A DNA stretch of 64,000 bases from Jiangella alba (GTDB taxonomy: Bacteria; Actinomycetota; Actinomycetes; Jiangellales; Jiangellaceae), in assembly GCF_900106035.1 (NCBI RefSeq), contig NZ_FNUC01000004.1:868001-932000 (forward strand). Reading direction: 5' to 3'. The translations under genes were made by a program, and so were the position numbers. The number at the start of each line of letters is the position of its first letter. The first letter of the stretch is position 1. This document shows, piece by piece, positions 53,197-60,827 of the stretch. Under the pieces are notes generated by a model. The model had not been told where the DNA came from. It did no database searches and saw only the letters and a program-made list of their open reading frames with translations.

Positions 53197-54543
53197 ATGA
53201 GGCCGATGGAGCGCGGAGCGAAGCGTCTCGGCTTCACCGGACGCTCTGCGCTGAAGGCTCACCAGCTCGAATGGGACGAGATCCTGGAGGACGCCCACGA
53301 GACGACCGCCATGTCCGAGCCACGACGCACCGGGAAGACGACCGCGCTGTGGTGCCGGTGGATCGGCCTGTGTGAAGAGCGCGACGATTTCATGATCCTG
53401 ACGTCCGCGCAGAGCGGCATCATGGCGCGGCGCCGGTTCCTCGGGATGGCCAGGCTGCTGGAGCGTCACCACCCGCACGCCGACGGCGGACCGAAGATCA
53501 ACAAGTCCGTGGGTCACGAGTCCTTCGAGTGGGCGAACGGCTCCATGCTGTGGGTGGTACCACCCAAGGACAAGAGTGTCCGTGGTGACGCTGCGGACGT
53601 GGCCTTCCTGGACGAGCAGCAGGAGCTTGACGCCGAGGTCTCCTACGACCTCCGAGGCGGCATCATGCCGCTCTTCGACACTCGCGACGACGGCCGTGTG
53701 GTCCTTGCCGGAACGCCGGGCAAGGTCCGGGCCGGGTGGTTCTGGGACAGCCTGGAGGCGGGCCGCAACGGCAAGCCCGGACACACCCTCATTGAGGACG
53801 CCGCCCAGCGGGGCCAGGACGTGGACAATGAGGCCTTGTGGCCGCTCTGGCACCCCGGCCTCCGCAACGGCCTCACCACCCTGGACAAGTTGCGCGCGCG
53901 CCGCGCGGGCATGGACAAGGCCACGTGGGCACGCGAGTACTGCGGCCAGTGGCCGGGCACCGACGACAAGCGCGCCCTGTCGGAGGAGAAGTGGACGGCG
54001 TCCGGGCTAGACATCCCCGTGGCCAAGCCGGAGCGCTTCTCCATCGCGTTCGACGTCGAGATCGACAGCAGCTCCGCCGCGCTGGTGGCCGCCTGGCGCG
54101 ACGATGACGGCGTGGCCTACGTCGAGCTGCTGGAGCACGGCTCCCCGGCGGACGTCGGACGCGAGGCGCTGCGGGTGTCCCTGAAGTACCGCATTCCCGT
54201 GCACCATGACAGCATCGGCGCCAACTTGAAGGTGGCCGAAGGGCTGGAGCGTGCCCGGCCCAAGCCGAAGGTCAGCCCGCTGATTGTCAAGGACATGCAC
54301 GTCGCGGCCTCAACTCTGGTCGAGGCGCTGGACGACGGGAAGCTACGGCACTTCAAGCAGCCCGGCTTGGACAACGCCGCAGAGGCCGCCGCCTGGCGCA
54401 ACCTCGAAGGCGGCCAGCTCTTCGCCCGCCGGGCGTCCAAGGGTCCGGTCGCCCCGGTGGTCGCAGCCTCGGAAGCGCTTCTCGCATTCGACCGGCTCCC
54501 GGTCATTCGGAAGTCCCGCATCATTGCACGTCGCGCGGCTTGA
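53197..54543 (+). CDS. Terminase large subunit
   Basis: A 448-residue packaging motor. Walker A-like SEPRRTGKTTA (40-50); Walker B VAFLDE (135-140) followed by QQEL; motif III region DGRVVLAGTPGK (coupling motif). The nuclease half begins RFSIAFDVEIDSSSAALVAAW, with acidic residues for metal binding. It fills proheads with DNA and cuts it. The ATG has AGAGG 7 bp upstream. It directly precedes the portal gene, with a promoter over its stop. Confidence 0.92.
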   Translation: MRPMERGAKRLGFTGRSALKAHQLEWDEILEDAHETTAMSEPRRTGKTTALWCRWIGLCEERDDFMILTSAQSGIMARRRFLGMARLLERHHPHADGGPKINKSVGHESFEWANGSMLWVVPPKDKSVRGDAADVAFLDEQQELDAEVSYDLRGGIMPLFDTRDDGRVVLAGTPGKVRAGWFWDSLEAGRNGKPGHTLIEDAAQRGQDVDNEALWPLWHPGLRNGLTTLDKLRARRAGMDKATWAREYCGQWPGTDDKRALSEEKWTASGLDIPVAKPERFSIAFDVEIDSSSAALVAAWRDDDGVAYVELLEHGSPADVGREALRVSLKYRIPVHHDSIGANLKVAEGLERARPKPKVSPLIVKDMHVAASTLVEALDDGKLRHFKQPGLDNAAEAAAWRNLEGGQLFARRASKGPVAPVVAASEALLAFDRLPVIRKSRIIARRAA

Positions 54544-54595
54544 CAATTCACGGTGCATTGATACAAATCAGCATTTCCAGAAAGTGACTTACACT
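54540..54595 (+). promoter_or_regulatory. Promoter of the phage structural operon
   Basis: TTGACA (54540-54545), a 16-bp spacer and TACAAA (54562-54567) form a close match to the vegetative consensus. A second -10-like TACACT (54590-54595) lies 7 bp before the portal GTG, consistent with a leaderless start. Confidence 0.6.
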
Positions 54596-54602
54596 GCGCT
54601 TT

Positions 54603-55634
54603 GTGGGCCTTCTCTCCGCGTGGCGCCTGCTGAATCAGCGGCCCGGACGTTCGGTAGAGAACCCTGCCCTTCCTCCGACGTCGCCATTCAGTACCAGCAA
54701 TCTGAGTCGTGTCGTCTGGAGCGATCTTCTCGGCTCCAAGGCACCGGTCAACCGAGAGATGGCGATGTCCATTCCGGCTGTCGCTGGTGGTCGCAACCTC
54801 ATCTGCAATCTCGCCCGGAACCCGCTGCGCGCATTCCGGAATGAAACCGAGGTCGCCACCCCCGCGTGGATGTACCGGACCAACGGCGGGACCTCTCCGT
54901 TCCACCGGATGCTGTGGACCTTGGACGACCTGGTGTTCTCCGGGTGGTCGCTGTGGGCTGTGGAGCGTTCCACCGCTGGTCAGATTACGGACGCGGCGCG
55001 TGTCCCCCGCGAATGGTGGAACTTCGACCCCGACTCTTTCGAGATCTTTGTGCAGGGACAGACCGTCACCCCAGAATCCGTACTTCTCATCCCCGGCCCT
55101 CATGAAGGGCTGCTGGAAATGGCGGAGACGACCATTCGAGCTGCGGTCGATCTGGAACGCGCATGGGCGATGCGCGTTCGGCGCCCTATTCCGGCGGTGG
55201 AGGTCCACAGCACGGACGACACCCCCCGGACTGATACAGAGATTCACGAGCTTGTGGACTCCGTCAATGAGGTCATCGACGGCGGAGGCGGCGTTTTCCA
55301 CACCCCGTCCGACATCGAAGTGAAGTCTCACGGTGACACCGTGTTGGACCTTCTCGTCCAGGGCCGAAACGCCGTCACGCTGGACTTCGGCCGGTATCTG
55401 TCCGTTCCCGGCGTCAAGCTCGACGCTGCATTGGCGTCTGCGTCTCTGCAGTATTCGACGGCTGTTGACGGCCGGAACGAATTCGTGGACACCACGGCGC
55501 GTTTCTGGCTCACCCCCATTGAGGCGCGTCTGTCCCTGGACGACGTCGTGCCCCGTGGCCAGCGCGTGGCCTTCGACCTGTCCGACATGACCGACATCCC
55601 GCAGACCGGGCAGGCCCCGGCGACGGAGGACTGA
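54603..55634 (+). CDS. Portal protein
   Basis: A 343-residue HK97-family portal, somewhat short. Features: VPAVAGGRNLICNLARNPLRAF-type N-terminal region (here MSIPAVAGGRNLICNLARNPL), DDLVFSGWSLWAVER, LLIPGPHEGLLEMAETTIRAAVDLERAWAM, and a helical wing with STAVDGRNEFVDTTARFWLTPIEARLSLDDVVPRG. It forms the dodecamer vertex through which DNA enters. A GTG at 54603 with a -10 box 7 bp before it suggests a leaderless start. The capsid gene starts 2 bp after the stop. Confidence 0.85.
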   Translation: MGLLSAWRLLNQRPGRSVENPALPPTSPFSTSNLSRVVWSDLLGSKAPVNREMAMSIPAVAGGRNLICNLARNPLRAFRNETEVATPAWMYRTNGGTSPFHRMLWTLDDLVFSGWSLWAVERSTAGQITDAARVPREWWNFDPDSFEIFVQGQTVTPESVLLIPGPHEGLLEMAETTIRAAVDLERAWAMRVRRPIPAVEVHSTDDTPRTDTEIHELVDSVNEVIDGGGGVFHTPSDIEVKSHGDTVLDLLVQGRNAVTLDFGRYLSVPGVKLDAALASASLQYSTAVDGRNEFVDTTARFWLTPIEARLSLDDVVPRGQRVAFDLSDMTDIPQTGQAPATED

Positions 55635-55636
55635 CC

Positions 55637-57145
55637 ATGACGACCATCACCGCCTACGGCACTCTGCTCACCGCAGACGCGGACACGCGGACCCTGACCT
55701 ACCGCATCCTCCCGTACGGCGAGGAGGGCCGGACCAACGTCGGCAAGGTGACCGCCAGCAAGGGCGTGCTCACGCTTCCCTCGGACCCCGGCGCGCTGGT
55801 CGGCAACCTGGAGCACGACCGAAAGCGGCCGGTCGCCAAGGGCGTGACCCTCACCGAGGACGAGGACGGCCTGACCGCGTCGTTCCGGGTGGCCAACACC
55901 ACGGCAGGCAACGACCTCCTGACCGAGGCAACCGAGGGCCTTCGCACCGGAGCGTCCGTCGAGATCGACGAGCCGGTCATCCGCGCTGGCCGCCTCGTCG
56001 GTGGCGCGCTGTCCGGCGTGGGCTTCGTGACCACCCCCGCCTTCCCGTCCGCACAGCTTGTGGCTGAGGACGCCGGAGAGCTGCCGGAAGAGGAAGAGAC
56101 CCCGGCCGAAGACGAGCCGGAAGAGACCCCCGAGGGCGACCAGCCCGAGGACACCCCCGAAGAGGAGAGCGACGACATGACCGGTACCGCGACCGCCCCG
56201 GCGGACCTGCGGGCGTCGGCGGCCGGTGGCGGCCGTCGGCTCCTGGGCGCCAAGTCCACCCCCGTGGACGTCTTCCGCCTGCTGGCCAACTACGGCCAGA
56301 CCCGTGACCCGCAGCTTCTGGCTGCCCTGTCGGACATCACGCAGTCCGGCATCAACGACGACATCGAGGTCCCGCAGTGGGTCGGCGAGCTGTGGGACGG
56401 CGTCGCCTACACCCGGCGCATCGTGCCGCTGTTCGGCCACGCCAACCTGACGGCCGCGAAGATCGCCGGGTGGCGCTGGGTCACCAAGCCGACCATGGCG
56501 CCGTACACCGGCAACAAGACGGCTGTGCCGTCCAACCAGCCGACCACTGAGGCCGTCGAGATCGAGTCCGAGCGCATCGCCGGTGCGCACGACATCGACC
56601 GCAAGTTCCGCGACTTCAGCAACGAGGGGTTCTGGGCCAGCTACTACGCGGCCATGACCGAGTCGTACGCCGTCCAGTCCGACGCGTTCGTTCTGGCTGA
56701 GGCCAAGCTGAGCGCTGTCGGTGTGACCCCGGGCGCTGTCCCGTCGGGCGTCTCGGCGGTGTGGGGCAAGATCGTGGACGGCGCGCTGGCCGTGCTCACC
56801 GGCACCAACGCCCCGCCCACCTTCGCCGTCCTCGCAAAGGACATGTACCGCGAGTTCCTGCTCACCCCGCAGGAGAAGGGCCTGGAGTACCTGGACGCGG
56901 CCCTGGGCCTGGAGGAGGGCACCGCCGCTGGCTTCCGGGTCGTGCCGAACCTGGGCCTCGACGACGGCGAGGTCCTGGTCGGTGTCAGCCAGGCCGCGAC
57001 CGTGCACGAGCTGTCCGAGGTCCCGGTTCGTGCCGAGGCCCTGAACATCGCCAACGCCGGTGTGGACGCGGGCATGTTCGGCTACATCGCCGTCAACGTC
57101 CACAAGGACGCGGGCCTGGCTCTCGTCGACCCGTCGGGTAGCTGA
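55637..57145 (+). CDS. Fused prohead protease, delta domain and major capsid protein
   Basis: A 502-residue polyprotein. Residues 1-145 resemble the HK97-like protease (ILPYGEEGRTNVG, NLEHDRKRPVAK with His60, GLRTGASVEIDEP with Ser107). Residues 144-180 are a strongly acidic stretch (EEEETPAEDEPEETP, EGDQPEDTPEEESDD), like a delta/scaffold region. From about 190 the HK97 capsid fold is expected: RRIVPLFGHANLTAAKIAGWRWV, FRDFSNEGFWASYYAAMTESYAVQSDAF. Usually protease and capsid are separate genes; a fusion implies self-cleavage. The start at 55637 is 2 bp after the portal stop. Confidence 0.82.
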   Translation: MTTITAYGTLLTADADTRTLTYRILPYGEEGRTNVGKVTASKGVLTLPSDPGALVGNLEHDRKRPVAKGVTLTEDEDGLTASFRVANTTAGNDLLTEATEGLRTGASVEIDEPVIRAGRLVGGALSGVGFVTTPAFPSAQLVAEDAGELPEEEETPAEDEPEETPEGDQPEDTPEEESDDMTGTATAPADLRASAAGGGRRLLGAKSTPVDVFRLLANYGQTRDPQLLAALSDITQSGINDDIEVPQWVGELWDGVAYTRRIVPLFGHANLTAAKIAGWRWVTKPTMAPYTGNKTAVPSNQPTTEAVEIESERIAGAHDIDRKFRDFSNEGFWASYYAAMTESYAVQSDAFVLAEAKLSAVGVTPGAVPSGVSAVWGKIVDGALAVLTGTNAPPTFAVLAKDMYREFLLTPQEKGLEYLDAALGLEEGTAAGFRVVPNLGLDDGEVLVGVSQAATVHELSEVPVRAEALNIANAGVDAGMFGYIAVNVHKDAGLALVDPSGS

Positions 57146-57147
57146 CC

Positions 57148-57477
57148 ATGGCCGACTGGGCAAGCGTCGAGTTTGCGCGTCAGATGTGGGCGGACGCTCC
57201 TGAGAGCGACGCCGTACTGAACGCGCTGCTCGACGCTGCCCAGATCCAGTGCGAGGCCTACGCCCCGCCGGTCAACACGCCGACCGGGACACCGGCCTAC
57301 AGGCTGGCCACGGTTATGCAGGCCCAGGATCTCTGGCAGAACACCGAGGCAGCCGGTGACGTCCTCGGGTTCGACGGGGAGTTCGCCATCCGCATCCGCC
57401 CACTCGGCGCGGACGTCAAGGCGCTCCTCCGGCCTCCGAGTGCCCGCCTGCGGGTGAACGGAGGGACGCCGTCATGA
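57148..57477 (+). CDS. Head-tail connector protein (gp6-like)
   Basis: A 109-residue protein at the connector position after the capsid. It is helical with LLDAAQIQCEAYAPP and RLATVMQAQDLWQN, like HK97 gp6-type adaptors, which join the portal to the tail. Assigned mainly by position. It overlaps the next gene by 4 bp. Confidence 0.6.
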   Translation: MADWASVEFARQMWADAPESDAVLNALLDAAQIQCEAYAPPVNTPTGTPAYRLATVMQAQDLWQNTEAAGDVLGFDGEFAIRIRPLGADVKALLRPPSARLRVNGGTPS

Positions 57478-57863
57478 CGAGCGTGCAGGCCGCCTTTGCG
57501 GACGTCATCGACGCCGCGCTGGACGACAGCTACGTCGTCCAGCCGTACCCGTGGGCGCCAGACGGCCCGGAGACGGGCAAGACCTACGTGTCGATCTACC
57601 GGACCGTCGTCACGCCCGCACCGAACCGGCAGGGCGCCCGGCTGCATGACCTGAGCATCGCCGTCCTGTCCAGCATCAGCGACCCGGCCCGGGCGGACGA
57701 GGCGCTGTCAGACGCCCTCGATGACGTCCTGGACGTCCTCGACAACGACCCGCAGCTACGCGGCCTGGTGTGGTCCGAGGCCCGCCGGACCGTCGTCGCC
57801 AACTACCCGGCCTACGAGATCACTACGCAGGTCGCCACCACGAACAACCCGGAGGGATCCTGA
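57474..57863 (+). CDS. Tail-terminator-like protein
   Basis: A 129-residue protein following the connector. Features (VQAAFADVIDAALDDSYVVQPYPWAPDGPETGKTYVSIYRT, LHDLSIAVLSSISDP) resemble the small alpha/beta tail-completion proteins that cap tails. Position supports this, but the motif evidence is weak. It overlaps the previous gene by 4 bp and precedes the tail protein by 1 bp. Confidence 0.55.
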   Translation: MTSVQAAFADVIDAALDDSYVVQPYPWAPDGPETGKTYVSIYRTVVTPAPNRQGARLHDLSIAVLSSISDPARADEALSDALDDVLDVLDNDPQLRGLVWSEARRTVVANYPAYEITTQVATTNNPEGS

Positions 57864-57864
57864 C

Positions 57865-58281
57865 ATGGCCGAAGTGCTGGTTGACCCCATCTTCATGAAG
57901 CATTCCGTGCTGGAGGTCGAAGCCGACAACTACGCGTCGGCGTGCGACAGCATCTCCATCACGCCGTCCCAGAGCGTCGTCGAATGGCGAGGCCTCCGAC
58001 AGGGCGCCGTCTTCACCGACGTGACCGATCCGACGTACAGCGTCGTCATCAACTACGCCCAAGACTGGGCGTCGCCGGAGAGTCTGAGCCGGTACCTGTG
58101 GGAGAACCGTGGGCAGACCAAGACCATGACGTTCACGCCCACTGACGGCGTCACGCCGTCGTGGATGGTGGACGTGGTGATTGCCACGGGCGCCATCGGA
58201 GGTGCGCTCGGTGCGGCTGCAACGGCCTCGGTCACTCTGCCGGTGAAGGGTGAGCCCGAGCTGGTCGAGCTGGGCTCCTGA
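57865..58281 (+). CDS. Major tail protein
   Basis: A 138-residue beta-rich protein (VLVDPIFMKHSVLEVEADNYASACDSISITPSQSVVEWRGLRQGAVFTDV, TYSVVINYAQDWASPESLSRYLWEN, TASVTLPVKGEPELV). Size, sequence pattern and place before the tape measure fit the tube protein of a siphovirus. The ATG at 57865 lies 1 bp after the previous stop. Confidence 0.7.
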   Translation: MAEVLVDPIFMKHSVLEVEADNYASACDSISITPSQSVVEWRGLRQGAVFTDVTDPTYSVVINYAQDWASPESLSRYLWENRGQTKTMTFTPTDGVTPSWMVDVVIATGAIGGALGAAATASVTLPVKGEPELVELGS

Positions 58282-58284
58282 CCC

Positions 58285-58785
58285 ATGCTGAAGGTCGGGG
58301 ACCATCGCGAACTTCAGGCCGCCGTGCTGGCCCTGAAGGTGATGAACCGCGACCTCAGTAAGGACATCCGGCGGGCCACCGTCCAGACCATGAACCCCGT
58401 GTGGCGGGAAGAGGTCAACTCCCGGGCACGGTCCGAGACCGATCGGCTGATCATCGCCAAGGGCGCCCGCATCGCCGGGGGCAACCCGCCGAAGGCCGTC
58501 GCCGCGTCCAGTCGCCGGAAGCTCTCCGGCGGGCTGGTGCCGGTGGAGTCGTGGGCGGGCTTCGAGTTCGGCTCCGAAAGGGACCGGATTCGGTCCTACA
58601 GGCGCCGGAATCGGTCCGGTTCCGGGACGCACCGGGTGACCCGCCACACCATGCGACAGCTCCCGGCCCGCACGCCCAAGGGACGGGTCGGCTACGCGGC
58701 CTTCGCAGAGGTCGGTCCGCGCATGGTCAGCCTCTGGATCTCGCTCATCGTCAAGAAGACGCACGACGCGTTCGAAGGGAAGTGA
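58285..58785 (+). CDS. Minor tail/tail-completion protein
   Basis: A 166-residue protein (LQAAVLALKVMNRDLSKDIRRATVQTMNPVWREEVNSRA) with a basic middle and an Arg-rich segment (RDRIRSYRRRNRSGSGTHRVTRHTMR). The first part resembles HK97 gp10-like tail-completion proteins. Confidence is moderate. It lies where assembly chaperones are often found, but it shows no frameshifted partner. Confidence 0.5.
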   Translation: MLKVGDHRELQAAVLALKVMNRDLSKDIRRATVQTMNPVWREEVNSRARSETDRLIIAKGARIAGGNPPKAVAASSRRKLSGGLVPVESWAGFEFGSERDRIRSYRRRNRSGSGTHRVTRHTMRQLPARTPKGRVGYAAFAEVGPRMVSLWISLIVKKTHDAFEGK

Positions 58786-58789
58786 TCAC

Positions 58790-60469
58790 GTGGCACGACC
58801 GCTTGAAGTCCCGTTCGTCGCCAACGTGCGGGACTTCCTCCGAGGCACCGACTCTGTCAGTGACGCCCTGGACGACGTCGTCGACTCCCTCGACGACATC
58901 AGCCGCGAGGCACAGCGGGCGGGCCAGGAGGCCGGAGACGGCCTCTCTGACGGCGTCGACAGCGGCCTGGACGAGATCGTCCAGAAGGCGCAGCAGGCCG
59001 GAGAGGACGCCGGACGGCGGCTCTCTGACGGCCTCACAGAGGGCCGCCCGGCTGACGAGCTGGCGCGCGAGTTCGACACTTCCATGCGCAAGATCGAGGC
59101 TGACGCCGAGTCCGCCGCCCGGGAAGTCGGAGCCTCTGCCGAGAAGATGGAGGCGTCCTTCCGCGAGGCCTTCGACGCCGTCAGGAAGGACAGCAGCGAC
59201 GCCGGGCGCAAGGTCGGCAACGATGTCGGAGACGGCTTCGACCGCGCCAAGGAGGGCGTAGGCGAGTTCCGCGACGAGGCCAACTCCACGGCGCGCGAGG
59301 CCGCCGCGTCGTTCGACGGCTCCGCCGAGTCCGTGGCCGACGCCTTCCAAGAGGTCGCAGCTAACGCCTTCGCAGGGTTCGGCCCGGCGGGTGCGGTCGC
59401 TGGCTTGGCTGCCGCTGCCGGTATCGGCTTCGCCATCAAGGCGTTCCAGGATGGCCAGGAGGAAGCCGAGGAGTTCCGGGATCGGATTTCCGAGATCACT
59501 GGGGCGCTGTACGAGATCCGGTCGTCCGGCGAGTCCCCACTCACCTTGGTGCGTGATCGCCTGATCGAGATGGCGGAGGCGGGCACCGACGCCGACGATA
59601 ACCTGGCGAAGATCGCGGACATCGCCCGCGAAATCGAGGGGATCAACTTCGAGGATCTGGCGCGTGGTCTGGCCGGTGACCCAAAAGCAGCGCAGAGGAA
59701 CATCGAGTTCCTGGACGACTACATCCAGAAGCTTGAAGACACCCGGCCCTACCTCAACGAGCTGAACTCCGATGAGTACGCGCTGCACGTCGCCCGTGAA
59801 GGGCGTGCCGGTCGGCTCCGAGACATGCTTGTTGAAGAGCAGAACGCACGCGGCGAGGCGAACAGCGGCCTTGCGGCACTCCTCCAGGCGGGCATCGATG
59901 GCGTAAACCGCGAGATCGCCGTTCACGAGCAGCGCCGTGACGCGCTGACGCAGTACGCCGAGGAGACCCGGGCCGCGCAGGAGGCGGCGGCACAGGGCTA
60001 CGCCGACAGCATCCAGGACGCGTACAACCAGGCCGGGTCTGCGATCGACCAGTTCACCAAGGATGGAATCTTCAACCTCGACGCCTACAACACGCACCTG
60101 GAGACCAGCGCTGACGCGATCCGGAACTACCAGACCAACATCGTTGAGGCGTCGGCCTACCTGTCCGATCAGGCGCTGGAGTACGTGCGGTCGCTAGGTC
60201 CGGCGGCGGCTCCGGCACTCCAGGCCTTCATCGACGCACCCAACGACCAGAAGGCCCGGACGGCAGCGAACTGGAATGAACAGGGGCTCATCGCGTCGAG
60301 TTCCTATGAGGACGCGCTGAAGGCCGGAATTCCGGACGTCATCGACGGTCCGCGCGTCCGTGTCGGTCCGGTGGATGACAGCTCGTGGGTCGCCTGGGCG
60401 AACCGCGTCAGCCGCAACGGCATCACGGTCCCGCTCCGCGTCCAGACCTTCGCGAATCAGGCGGTGTGA
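58790..60469 (+). CDS. Tape measure protein
   Basis: A 559-residue, mostly helical protein with heptad repeats (ALDDVVDSLDDISREAQRAGQEAGDGLSDGVDSGLDEIVQKAQQAGEDAG). A hydrophobic patch ([27 protein letters not shown]) lies about 200-225. The tape measure sets tail length. At about 1.5 Å per residue, 559 residues would give a tail of about 84 nm, short for a siphovirus. The GTG start has GAAGGGAAG about 8 bp before it. No T7-like or gpG-T frameshift gene precedes it. Confidence 0.85.
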   Translation: MARPLEVPFVANVRDFLRGTDSVSDALDDVVDSLDDISREAQRAGQEAGDGLSDGVDSGLDEIVQKAQQAGEDAGRRLSDGLTEGRPADELAREFDTSMRKIEADAESAAREVGASAEKMEASFREAFDAVRKDSSDAGRKVGNDVGDGFDRAKEGVGEFRDEANSTAREAAASFDGSAESVADAFQEVAANAFAGFGPAGAVAGLAAAAGIGFAIKAFQDGQEEAEEFRDRISEITGALYEIRSSGESPLTLVRDRLIEMAEAGTDADDNLAKIADIAREIEGINFEDLARGLAGDPKAAQRNIEFLDDYIQKLEDTRPYLNELNSDEYALHVAREGRAGRLRDMLVEEQNARGEANSGLAALLQAGIDGVNREIAVHEQRRDALTQYAEETRAAQEAAAQGYADSIQDAYNQAGSAIDQFTKDGIFNLDAYNTHLETSADAIRNYQTNIVEASAYLSDQALEYVRSLGPAAAPALQAFIDAPNDQKARTAANWNEQGLIASSSYEDALKAGIPDVIDGPRVRVGPVDDSSWVAWANRVSRNGITVPLRVQTFANQAV

Positions 60470-60470
60470 C

Positions 60471-60827
60471 GTGACCACGATCAGCGACGGGACCACCACC
60501 CTCACGCCGCTCCTGGTGGTCGGCTGGAACACGACCCGGGAGACGCGCACTCGCGTGCACGTGCTGATTGGCAGGACGGATCCGGATGTGACGATCCGCC
60601 CTGCCGCGCTGCGATCCGGGCAGCTCACCTTGCTTGTCAGCGATGCGCCGGCCTGTGACGAAATGGAGACCCTGCACGCATCCGGCGTGATCCTCACGAT
60701 GGCGGATGACGACGTTGACGTGGCCGACATGGCGTACGTCGTCAGCGGCCCGCTGACGCGCGAGCTGGACCCGCAGACGCTGACGCGGTGGCTCCTCCGG
60801 TTCGACTTCGCCGAGGTGATCCCGTGA
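60471..60827 (+). CDS. Phage tail protein
   Basis: A 118-residue protein (TTTLTPLLVVGWNTTRETRTRVHVLIGRTDPDVTIRPAALRSGQLTLL, MADMAYVVSGPLTRELDPQTLTRWLLRFDFAEV). Position after the tape measure suggests a distal tail or baseplate component. The GTG at 60471 is used, and the stop overlaps the next GTG (GTGA). Confidence 0.6.
   Translation: MTTISDGTTTLTPLLVVGWNTTRETRTRVHVLIGRTDPDVTIRPAALRSGQLTLLVSDAPACDEMETLHASGVILTMADDDVDVADMAYVVSGPLTRELDPQTLTRWLLRFDFAEVIP

Noticed and set aside
53112..53375. Alternative frame overlapping the terminase start
   Set aside because: It has no motif and would overlap the terminase; the terminase frame has a Shine-Dalgarno and clear Walker motifs.
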